Below, in pieces: positions 32,919-42,185 of a stretch of 64,000 bases of DNA (position 1 is the stretch's first letter; each line of letters opens with the position of its first letter). The notes under the pieces are model-generated. The model saw only the letters and a program-made list of their open reading frames with translations. It was not told the DNA's origin and made no database searches. The position numbers were made by a program, and so were the translations under genes. Source of the stretch: Plantago ovata (Eukaryota > Streptophyta > Magnoliopsida > Lamiales > Plantaginaceae); assembly GCA_028274465.1 (NCBI GenBank), contig CM051456.1:84306753-84370752 (forward strand), read 5' to 3'.

Positions 32919-33449
32919 TGTTGGAAATATAAGCTCAATTTGAATTATATGAATTTAGAAGGACTCAATTGAAAGAAGAAGAATCTAGAGGGGCTGGTGT
33001 GCAAAAAGAGAATTTTAGGATTTGAAGGTTCTAGAGTTTTTTGAAGCACATGTACGTAGTATATCTTGCAATGGTCTATGTCGGTCAAGGAGATAACAAA
33101 GAAATCAAGACTAGAAGGATCTAGTATGGCGGCAGATGATGAGATAAGTATAAAGAACTATCTAGCTAGCTCTACAACCAACATAGTAGTATTATTATAA
33201 ATATGTGTGTAATGAATGAACGAGTGAATGAATGAGTGAAAGAAGAATAAGAGAGTGACAAGCAGAAGCTTGAGAGAAAGAGTGAAAAACAGAGTGATAA
33301 AATAGAGCACCAGCTCGTCAGTGAAAATAGAAGTGTGTGAGATTATTGTAACAAAATTGTTATACTTTCTGGTGTAAATAAAAGTGATATTTTTCGTTTG
33401 CGCCGAAATTAATTGATCCTGGTACCTGAAGACGTTGAAGCATCCATCA
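32919..33449 (+). repeat. 3' LTR of the copia in MYB copy D
   Basis: TGTTGGAAATATAAGC ... GCATCCATCA, 531 bp, preceded by the purine-rich TTAAGGGAGGA. Matches the 5' LTR apart from the MITE. Confidence 0.9.
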
Positions 33450-34110
33450 GAAACCAGTTGTTGATCACTGCAGCAGCCGTAGTATCAAACTGTTCGATGT
33501 TCTAATTGACACTCATGCTACTGCAGATCACAACAACAACAACAACAATAATGGTCAAGTAGGTAAACAAAAGGAAGTAGAATAGTAGAGCAGCAGCACA
33601 GGTCGTTCTTACAACGTCTAAACAGATATTGCAAGGTTAATTTGAAACAAATTGCTCAGGAGTTTGTCAACACAAGAAACGCTTCGCAAATTGCAAGCCA
33701 TGCGCAAAAGTATTTCATTTCAACAGATGTCTAGTCCTCACAAGAACTGTTGCCCTTGCCCTGGTAGTATTTTTTACTTGGTCATTAATGATCAAAAATC
33801 GATCACAATATCGTCCCAAACGGAAACACCAAAACAAACTCCAGAGAAAGCTAGCAAGTGAAGAAGAAGAGGAAAGCTACTACTGGTTATCAAGTCCCTG
33901 CAGAGGCCCATGTTGTTGTTCCCTACAGTATAATTACTAGTAACATTGTTGTTCTAGATCAAGTCACTGCAGAGGCCCCTGCTGTTGTTCCCTACAATAT
34001 AATTACTAGTAACATTGTTGTTCCAGATCAAGTCACTGCAGAGGCCCCTGCTGTTGTTCCAAGAAGTACAATTACTCGGAACGTTGTTGTTCCGGTTCTG
34101 GATCACTAAA
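33450..34110 (+). pseudogene. MYB copy D, 3' part, degenerate
   Basis: Begins with the right TSD and continues MYB sequence (GTTGATCACTGCAGC). The MYB repeat is damaged by stops and indels (for example the 33585 TAG), though GTTTGTCAACACAAGAAACG and CAAGCCATGCGCAAAAG are recognisable. The C-terminal part (open 33858-34109) has three copies of the ~23-residue QVTAEAPAVVP..IITSN repeat against two in copies B and H. Confidence 0.72.
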
Positions 34111-34785
34111 ATTACATGATGCGGAGTTCAGCTGGATTTACGTTTACTAGTCGAACTGTTTCTTATCTTCTTCAAGTTAATGTTATCACCTACCCAGACG
34201 TATAGAGATGTGTTTATCCTGCGCTTGTTTGCCCCCAACATTATTTACTAATTCGGTGGCACCAGGAAATACTTGTTTTTGTTATACGTGGTCTTTAATT
34301 TTATTATTGGATCTGAGCTCTAATAACTTATAGTAATCCGTAGTAATAGTTGCAGTTATTATTTTCATGTCAATGGATAATTTGCAAGTTGTGATTCAAC
34401 TTTCGATTTGGTCATATTTCAGCAACATTTCACAGTTTGAGATTTTTGTTGTTGGCAGGTCGAACACTGATACCGTTGAATTCACAGTTCTGAATTCTGA
34501 TTACCGATAAACCACTGGCAGACAGATAGTTTTTATTTAGACTGATTGTTTGTTATATATATTGATGGTAGCTTATTCTTTTGAGCTCTAGTATCATAGT
34601 AGTAATTGTTATATATATTGATGGTAGCTTATTCATATGATTTTCAAATTTTAATTCAACTTTCGATTTAGTCATATTTCAACAACATTGCACTGTTTAA
34701 GATTATAGTTGCTCATAATGTTAAGTCGAACCTGATACCGTTTAAATGATCAGTCGTCATTCTGTGTACTGATAGACGGCTAGCA
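34111..34785. other. MYB 3' flank duplicates
   Basis: Repeats of MYB 3' sequence (CGAACTGTTTCTTATCTTC; CAACTTTCGATTTGGTCAT) including two copies of the GTTATATATATTGATGGTAGC stretch near 34550 and 34608. No gene seen. Confidence 0.6.
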
Positions 34786-34796
34786 TTTGTGACATG

Positions 34797-35707
34797 GTGA
34801 TTTGCATATGGTACCCCTGTTAGTGTTTTTAATTACATCGAGGCCCCCCTTAGTCCGGAGTTTACATCTATACCCTGACTAGATGAAATTAATTACATTT
34901 GGATCCACGAACTTGACTTTTCGCGAACTTATTCATTGAAATTACTTTCTTACCCTTAGTCAATTATTAGATTTTTAAGTTGACCAAACAATTTGAGATT
35001 TTGTTTATTACATTTTTAACCAAAATATTTTCATTTTTACAAACTTAACACTATATATTTAAAACCGAACTCACGTAATTTTATAATATTTCAAAATGGT
35101 CTAAAAACTTATTTAAAAACAAACCCAATAAAAAATATATATTTCAATATAGTCCTAAATTATTGAAAAAAAAAAAGCAAAAAAAAAAAAAAAACAATTC
35201 CGATCGCTCCAAACCGGAGCTATTAAACAGCTCCGATCCGGAACTGTTAACAGCTCTGGATCTAGAGCTTTTACAGCTCCAGATCGGAGATGTACAACTC
35301 CGGTTTGGAGCTGTTAAACAGCTCCAGACCGGAGCTGTAACAGCTCCGGATCGGAGCTGTTTAACAGCTCCCAATCGGAGCTGTGCAGCTCTGATTTGGA
35401 GCTGTTTACAGCTCCGATTTTGGGCTATACAGTCCCAAAATCGGAGTTGCTCCGACGCCGGTACCGGAATTGATGAAGAAGAAGATGGGAAAAGAAAAAA
35501 TAAAAAAAATAAGAAGAGTTAAGGGTATTAAAAAACTTAATTTTTCTTTTTTGGAGCTAAGGCCGCGTTTGGATGAACTGGAATGAACAGTGCCGCTTTT
35601 TTTGGTCAACACAAAATGAGGGAAATGGGGCTATATGTAATTCTGGGACTAATGGGGTGGTAGATGAAAAGAGGTGTCCCAGTAGGGGTACCATATGATA
35701 TTTACCC
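34797..35707. mobile_element. MULE-like non-autonomous element with 11-bp TSD
   Basis: Flanked by TTTGTGACATG (34786-34796 and 35708-35718). Ends carry imperfect inverted repeats with a 14-base perfect core CATATGGTACCCCT (34805-34818) and its complement (35684-35697). A 9-11-bp TSD suggests Mutator-type transposition. The interior is AT-rich, then has A-rich runs near 35165-35195 and a GC-rich inverted-repeat array. No transposase. Confidence 0.65.
35196..35440. repeat. GAGCTGT/ACAGCTC inverted-repeat array
   Basis: About ten alternating copies of GAGCTGT..ACAGCTCC with CGGAGC/GCTCCG steps between them, so nearly every unit can pair with its neighbour. It is far more GC-rich than the surrounding DNA. 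Frames read through it on both strands but look like low-complexity shadows, not genes. Confidence 0.75.
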
Positions 35708-35718
35708 TTTGTGACATG

Positions 35719-35844
35719 TGAATGTTTTTCTGTGGAAATACAAGCTCTCAAAGTAACGGATAAATCTTCGATCAGACATCTACGTATCATGTATGTCAAC
35801 TTAAAGCAGAACAACATAAATTCCTTCTTCGAAACGATGATTTA
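35719..35844. other. MYB-array flank with left TSD of the next element
   Basis: Similar in part to 51050-51160 (GTGGAAATACAA...). Ends with ATTTA (35840-35844), the target duplication of the copia that follows. Confidence 0.55.
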
Positions 35845-36222
35845 TATTGGAATTTGGTGAAGAAGAAGATGACTGAAGAAGGCAACAATCAAGGAGGAAG
35901 TTGCAATCTATTTGAAAGTTGTTGTACTGAAGTTATGGGTGCGCGCAAGACAACGGATAAGAAAGCAATTTACTCGGGGGGAGCCAATCACAAAAGAACA
36001 CGACAGACGAATCTTGTCGACCTCAAGCCAAGAATGCGAATTAATAAGAAGAAAGACGAAGGCAGACAGAACGTGAAGAAACAAACAAAATCAATTAAAG
36101 AGGAACGATGTCGTTCTTCTTTTATATCTACAATTCCGGCTAAAGAAGCCCGTACAGTGTGCAGAGAACACAGCACGACCCTTAGATTGAAATCAACGGT
36201 TTATACTTGATCTTATCCCAAT
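35845..36222 (+). repeat. 5' LTR, left piece
   Basis: Matches 45036 onward (GGAATTTGGTGAAGAAGAAG...). It is interrupted at CCAAT by the nested minus-strand copia and continues at 40127. Confidence 0.9.
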
Positions 36223-36390
36223 TGATAGAATATTGAATTCACCTCAATTGTTGGTATATCATGTATTGCATATATGTTTATACAAGTATCAGTCTTGGAG
36301 ACTAAGTCATACAAGATAAATACATGGAAAGGAGAATAATTACAGTAAAGGAAAGATCATGTAGGATCTTCTATAATATTCTATCTAACA
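36223..36390 (-). repeat. 3' LTR of nested copia
   Basis: 168 bp, TGTTAGATAGAAT...ATTCTATCA on the minus strand, next to the purine-rich tract. Very short for a copia LTR. Confidence 0.92.
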
Positions 36391-39300
36391 CCCCCCCCCC
36401 CTCAAGCAAAGCGTGGGATTAACACCAACGCGTAGCTTGGATTTGAAGAACTCAAAGAGTGGACGAGGCAGGCCTTTAGTGAAGATGTCAGCCAGTTGAA
36501 GATGTGAGGGAACAAACTGAATAGAGATTTTACCAGAAGAAACAAGTTCCCGGACAAAATGATAGTCTATGTCAATATGCTTAGCTCTCTTGTGTGCCAC
36601 GGGATTCTGGCTGAGGAAGATAGCGCTCTTATTATCGCATAGCAAAGTTGGTGAAGAGGATGGAATAACATGCAAGTCTTGAAGGAGATACAGTACCCAC
36701 ATAACCTCCGTTGAAGTATTAGCGAGAGCTCTATATTCTGACTCGCAGCTACAGCGGGAAACTGTAGTTTGCTTCTTAGCACTCCACGAGACTAAATTAT
36801 CACCCAGGAAGATAGAATATCCATAATTGGACCGACGAGTATCAAGACAACACGCCCAATCAGCATCAGAATATGCTAGAACATGAGGACTAGATGGACG
36901 AGTAAAGCGAAGGCCATGATCCAAGGTTCCCTTAACATAACGAAGTAAGCGCTTAACTGCTCGAAAGTGGTCATCTGCGGGAGCTTGCAAAAATTGGCTT
37001 AGTGTATTAACAGCAAGGGCAATCTCTGGCCGAGTAATAGTCAAATACTGAAGTGCCCCAACAAGAGATCGATACAATGTAGGATCATGAAACGGAGAAC
37101 CAGCAGCACCGAGGAAAAAATTAGCAGCAAAAGAAGTGCTAACCGGTTTAGAATCCAACATCTCAGCTCGCACTAGAATATCACGCGCATACTTGGCTTG
37201 ACTTAAGACCATTAGGCGTATATGTGACCTCAAGACCAAGAAAGTAACTAAGCTTCCCAAGATCTTTAATAGCAAACTCATCGTGTATACAAGAAATAAA
37301 TTTTCGGATTAAATCAGGATCACTGCCAGTAAAAATAATATCATCAACATAGACTAAGAGATAAAGGATGGTAGTACCTCGGTGGAAGACAAAAGAGACG
37401 TGTCAGCACGACTACAAGTGAATCCAAGGCCAAGAAGAAAGGTGCTGAAACGCTGAGACCAAGCACGAGGCGCTTGTTTTAAACCATAAATTGCTTTCTT
37501 TAACATGCATACATGATGGGGAAACCGAGGGTCAACGTAGCCAGGGGGCTGCTCCATATAGACAGTCTCACTCAAGTAAGCGTTAAGAAAAGAATTCTTA
37601 ACATCAAGCTGATGAAGATGCCAATTTAGCATAACGACAATAGAAAGAACAATACGAACGGTAGATTCCTTAATCACGGGACTAAATGTATGAGTATAGT
37701 CAAAACCAGGGAGCTGCATATAACCTTGAGCAACAAGGCGAGCTTTAAGGCGATCGATAGAACCATATGAGAGATACTTGGTGCGAAAAACCCACTTTGA
37801 CCCAACAACATTTGCCCGAGATGGGCGAGGAATAAGTTCCCAAGTACCATTTGAACATAGTGCTTCCATTTCTTCATCCATAGCAGCAACCCAAGCGGGA
37901 CTTTTAACCGCAGATTTGAAACCTTCAGGTTCCTTCGAAGCTAAAAGTGCATTTTGTAACCGAGTAGGATGAAAATACACATAATCAGGATGGCGGTTGG
38001 GTTTCGAAACCCGAGAACTTGCTCGCACAGGTTGCTGCTCCACTGGAGGAATTGGATCGGCTAAAGGAGAGGCTTGGACTGGTGATGGAGGAGCAGGACT
38101 CAGTTCTGCAGGAGGAGTTTGCACCTCAAAAGAAGTAGAATGGTCGGGATCAAGACACCAGCCACACGGTCCAAGACTAGATGAGTGTGTGGGAGTATTA
38201 TGAGTGTTGGGTTCATTGATGGAAGTCGACGAACTGGACAATGAGGATGAGCTCATTGGTTCAATAAATTCAGAAATCTGTAGTCCTGAGTCAGAATTTA
38301 ATGATGAAGCACCACTAAAGGTGAAGAGCTTCTCATCAAACTTAGCATGTCGAGTGATATAAACACGAGTAGTTGTAGGATCATAGCACCGATACCCTTT
38401 ATGATGAGGACTGTAGCCGAAGAATACACATGGAGCACTACGAGGAGAAAACTTGTTAGAGCTATAATCCCGGAGACATGGAAAAACTCGATACCCAAAA
38501 GGATGAAAGTTCGAGTAATCTGGCAAGGCATTATATAACAATTCAATTGGAGATAGGCCTTGCAATACTGGAGAAGTTAATCGATTAATGATATAAACTG
38601 ATGTGCTAAAGGCCTCGACCCAAAATCGACTAGGGACAGCAGAGTGGAACAACATGGCAAGACCAGTTTCAGTAACATGACGATGCTTCCGTTCAGCTCT
38701 ACCATTCTGAGCAGGAGTATATGGGCATGACATATTATGTTCAATGCCGCATGATCGAAAGTGGTCCTGAAGCTTACGATTTGTAAATTCGGTTACCCAT
38801 CACTCATAAATACTTTGATTGTGCGAGAACATTGATTCTTAACAAATTTCTAGAATTGGAGAAAGACATCATAAAAGTCGGATTTATGCTGCAAAGGATA
38901 AAACCAACTGAACCTGGAGTAGTCATCAATAAACACCACATAATACACAAAACCAGAAGAAGAAACAACTGGAGCAGGCCCCCACAAATAATAGAGGATA
39001 AGATCTAAAGGATGCGTATCACGTTTTTCATTAAGAGAGTAAGAGAGGCGTTTACTTTTTGCCAATTGGCAAGACGAAAATATAGTTGGGTTTGGAAGTA
39101 AACTCGTAACGGATAAACAACCCTTTTTACTCAAAAGAGAGATAATATCGAAATTAACATGTCCTAACCGAGAATGCCAGAGATCAAATGAACCGCGAGC
39201 CTCTTCCGAGTAAATAGAGCCGAGACCAAAGCATTTTGACCTTTCTCCAAAACATACAGTCCTTGCTCACGATGACCTTGAGCAAGTACAGTTCCTGAAG

Positions 39301-39777
39301 TGCGATCCTTAATGAAAAATGAATGATCATGAAAAATCACATCAACCGCATAATCAATAGTTAACTTGCTCACAAACAGAAGATTCTTAGTCAAGTCAGG
39401 AACAACCAAAACATCTAAGAGTTTAAATGATTATAGAATGAGCAGGAACCTATATGAGTAATTGAGAGTGAAGCACCATTACCAACAATGACATGGTCAG
39501 TCCCAGAATAAGGAGTGAAAGAGTCCAAGTGCGACAAGGAAGGAGTCATGTGTGCGGAAGCTCCTGTGTCGAGATACCAATGAGATGGAGCCGCTGTAGT
39601 TACTGCACGAGAAGCATTGAGTGCTTCTGCTAAGTGGACAAAATTATGGGCGGAAAAATGTCCAAATTGTTTAGTATGAGAGGGCACCGTACCGAGATCC
39701 GAACAATCTGCAGGACAGAAAACATTGGGATATTGTACTGGAGCAAATTGGTTGATATATGTATTCGTCTGATCCAT
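36391..39777 (-). pseudogene. Nested copia pol: protease, integrase, RT, RNase H
   Basis: Read on the minus strand. 39777-39415 begins MDQTNTYINQF and has protease WYLDTGASAHM; 39409-39164 and 39134-38850 hold linker and integrase start (VFIDDYSRFSW); 38733-37354 has the integrase end (PYTPAQNGRAERKH with Glu kept, VFFGYSPHHKGYRCY) and the RT start ([29 protein letters not shown]). YVDD is readable near 37345. After frameshifts, 37281-36385 gives RNase H (YSDADWACC, SESEYRAL-like CESEYRAL, LADIFTKGLP). Several frameshifts and a missing gag make it inactive. Confidence 0.88.
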
Positions 39778-39953
39778 TGGTTATTAAAGAAAAAAATGAA
39801 GGTATTATCTCAACCAATAACAATTCAATAAGCAGCAAGAAGAAAGAGGTGTGATGCCAGAGTAAGATAAGATTATCAGTGAAATTGAATAGGAGTGTTT
39901 CTGAAGGAGAATAATTTTTTGCTCGTTGGAGACTTAGAATTGGCTCGATACCA

Positions 39954-40121
39954 TGATAGAATGTTGAATTCACCTCAATAGTTGGTATTTCATGTATTGC
40001 ATATATGTTTACACAAGTATCAGTCTTGGAGACTAAGTCATACAAGATAAATACATGGAAAGGAGAATAATTACAATAAAGGAAAGATCATGTAGGATCT
40101 TCTATAATATTCTGTCTAACA
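39954..40121 (-). repeat. 5' LTR of nested copia
   Basis: 168 bp, partner of 36223-36390; the PBS complement GGCTCGATACCA lies immediately to its left (39942-39953). Confidence 0.92.
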
Positions 40122-40126
40122 CCAAT

Positions 40127-40328
40127 GTACCATAGGGTTCTACTTTCTTGATCCCTTGTCCAAGTTTCTGTTTGAACAATTTAGGAGTAGTGGCCAAGAA
40201 AGAAGTTGATTCTCCAGTAGTATAAGTAGAAGTAAGAAGTTAGGGTTTTGTTCAAGTTTTGTAAAATCATTTTTCAAGCTTTCACTCATAAATAAGCTTC
40301 ATCGTGATTTAGTTAACCCTTTTTAACA
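40127..40328 (+). repeat. 5' LTR, right piece
   Basis: Continues the LTR after the nested insertion (GTACCATAGGGTTCTA...), matching 45410-45627, and ends TTTTTAACA before the PBS-like site. Confidence 0.9.
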
Positions 40329-40341
40329 TGGCACCAGGGCC
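40329..40341 (+). promoter_or_regulatory. Primer-binding-site-like sequence
   Basis: TGGCACCAGGGCC abuts the LTR end. The usual copia site is TGGTATCAGAGCC; three transitions separate them. Confidence 0.65.
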
Positions 40342-40460
40342 AAGGTTCTGATATGCTGCGCATTCTCCTCCTTTTTCCGCAAAGAATTTTATTCGTTTAC
40401 TTCACCTTCTTATCTTTCGCCATCTCCATTCTTGTTTCCTTTTGAGCTCACTGCACACAA

Positions 40461-42185
40461 ATGGCTGAAACAGACAAAACCAATCCACCACCTACACTGG
40501 AACATGAAGACCTATACAGTCGCTTCTTCCTCCATCCCACTGAAAACGCCACTTCTGGAGCTATAACACCACTGCTCACTAAATCAAACTATCACACATG
40601 GTCAAAAGGTTTTTCAATGTCTCTCTCCATTAGGAACAAGAGTGGTTTCATTGATGGAACTATCTCTGAACCTAAAGGAGATGATGACATCAAGAAAAAG
40701 ATTTGGAAAAGAATCAATACCATGATTCTGTCTTGGATGATACACTCTGTCTCTCCCGACATCAAGTGTTGTGTGATGTATGTGAGGACTTCTAAAGAGG
40801 GTTCGGATAAACTGGAAGTTAGGTATGCACATCCTAATGATGTCAGAATATTCCAACTCCATCAAGAGCTGAACAGCACCACTCAAAACAATCTTTGTGT
40901 TAGTGACTATTTCTATAAGTTGTCAGGCATATGGGAAGAGTTGGGTGATGCCAGACCTCTCCCAACTTGTGACTGTGACAAAAAGGAATGCAAGCTTCAA
41001 GAAACACTTGAGAAGAATGAAGAGCTTGATAAGATCTACAGGTTCTTGATGGGTTTGAGTGCTGAGTATGACATGGTGAGAGGGCAGATCATTATCATGG
41101 ATCCTAAGCCTACTCTTGATAGGGCTTATGGTATGGTGTTGCAGGAAGAAGCACAGAAAAGCACCACAAGAGATGTTGCTGTTGAAGCTTCTTCTATGAA
41201 TGTTGGCACAAAGAGGAAGGACAAAAAGGACATGTATTGTCCACACTGTCCCAATGTTTCCAACCACACCATAGAGAGTTGCTTCAAGGTCCATGGTTAC
41301 CCTGAGAAGAGAGCTCAGCCATCAAGTTCCAGAGGAAGAGGTAGAGGCAGAAACCAGTATGGTGGAAGAGGAAGAGGAAGCTATGGTGGAAGAGGAAACT
41401 ATGGTGGAAGAGGAAACAGTGGTGGATATGCAAGTACTGCAATGCAGGCTTCTGTTACTATGACCAATGAGCAGCTGCAGCAACTCATGAGCTTTGCAGT
41501 CAAGCAGGGGAACACCAACAAAACCAAGAAGGAAGAGGAAGCAATGGGTGAAGAGTATGAGGACACTGGAGCTGAAGTGAACTATGCAGGTAAAATTTTG
41601 AAAACCAACTTTATAAGCTCAAATAGTAAAGATATCTGGTTCCTAGATTCCGGAGCGTCAGATCACATCATAAATGATGTGAAATATTTAACAAGCAACA
41701 TAAAAGAAGTTAAAACTTCAGTTCAGTTGCCAAATATGATAAAAGCACCAGTAACATACATTGGTGACATACAGATGACAGGCAAATTCTTGCTAAAAGA
41801 TGTATTATGTGTACCCACTTTTAAAGTGAATCTCTTGTCTATTAGCAAAATATGCAGAGATAATCCAGTTACATTCATGTTTACTAAAAATGTTTGTACT
41901 ATCCTGCAGAGAATCTCTACCAGCAGTCCACAATGGATCAAGATCGGACAGGTTGAAGAGAAGAGAGGGTTATACACCATGAAGCAAATTTTCAAATTAC
42001 CTAAGGCACTAGCCAATGCAGATCAAGTAGATTGTAGGTTTCAATTACCTAAGGCATTAGCCAATTCTAGTCTAGAAAGTCATGATCAAGGCCATGCTGA
42101 TGCGAAAGATCATATATGGCATTTCAGATTAGGACACTCTAGTGTAGAAAGAATGTCACTGATTAAGGACAGATCCATCAGTTAG
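40461..42185 (+). CDS. Copia Gag and protease (truncated polyprotein)
   Basis: ATG 40461 (MAETDKTNPP). A Gag domain with LTKSNYHTWSKGFSM (UBN2-like) at residues about 35-200, a knuckle-like CPHCPNVSNHTIESCFKVHGYP near residue 265, a long RG/GGRG-rich stretch at 290-330, protease FLDSGASDHI near residue 395, and pre-integrase WHFRLGHSS near 557. It ends with TAG at 42183, which breaks the link to integrase. Active-site DSG is intact. Expected role: particle formation and self-cleavage. Confidence 0.85.
   Translation: MAETDKTNPPPTLEHEDLYSRFFLHPTENATSGAITPLLTKSNYHTWSKGFSMSLSIRNKSGFIDGTISEPKGDDDIKKKIWKRINTMILSWMIHSVSPDIKCCVMYVRTSKEGSDKLEVRYAHPNDVRIFQLHQELNSTTQNNLCVSDYFYKLSGIWEELGDARPLPTCDCDKKECKLQETLEKNEELDKIYRFLMGLSAEYDMVRGQIIIMDPKPTLDRAYGMVLQEEAQKSTTRDVAVEASSMNVGTKRKDKKDMYCPHCPNVSNHTIESCFKVHGYPEKRAQPSSSRGRGRGRNQYGGRGRGSYGGRGNYGGRGNSGGYASTAMQASVTMTNEQLQQLMSFAVKQGNTNKTKKEEEAMGEEYEDTGAEVNYAGKILKTNFISSNSKDIWFLDSGASDHIINDVKYLTSNIKEVKTSVQLPNMIKAPVTYIGDIQMTGKFLLKDVLCVPTFKVNLLSISKICRDNPVTFMFTKNVCTILQRISTSSPQWIKIGQVEEKRGLYTMKQIFKLPKALANADQVDCRFQLPKALANSSLESHDQGHADAKDHIWHFRLGHSSVERMSLIKDRSIS

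Larger units (their letters stand above)
29232..33449 (+). mobile_element. Copia element with both LTRs and TSD, lacking RT, in MYB copy D
   Basis: 5' LTR 29232-30019, PBS TGGTATCAGAGC at 30024-30035, gag, broken protease/integrase, PPT (TTAAGGGAGGA, 32909-32918), 3' LTR 32919-33449. TSD GAAAC at 29227-29231 and 33450-33454. Total 4.2 kb. RT and RNase H are almost wholly deleted, so it is non-autonomous. It is inserted just after the former start codon of MYB copy D. Confidence 0.93.
36223..40121 (-). mobile_element. Nested minus-strand copia with 168-bp LTRs and TSD, gag-less
   Basis: LTRs 36223-36390 and 39954-40121 differ at about six positions by eye. TSD CCAAT at 36218-36222 and 40122-40126. 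The PBS (minus strand) is TGGTATCGAGCC at 39942-39953; a C-rich PPT complement lies at 36391-36401. The coding part starts with protease almost directly after the leader, so gag is missing. Total 3.9 kb. It inserted into the 5' LTR of the surrounding copia and is therefore younger. Confidence 0.94.

Noticed and set aside
35163..35522. 119-residue plus-strand and 76-residue minus-strand frames
   Set aside because: They run through the A-rich tract and the GAGCTGT inverted-repeat array; low complexity on both strands, no gene features.
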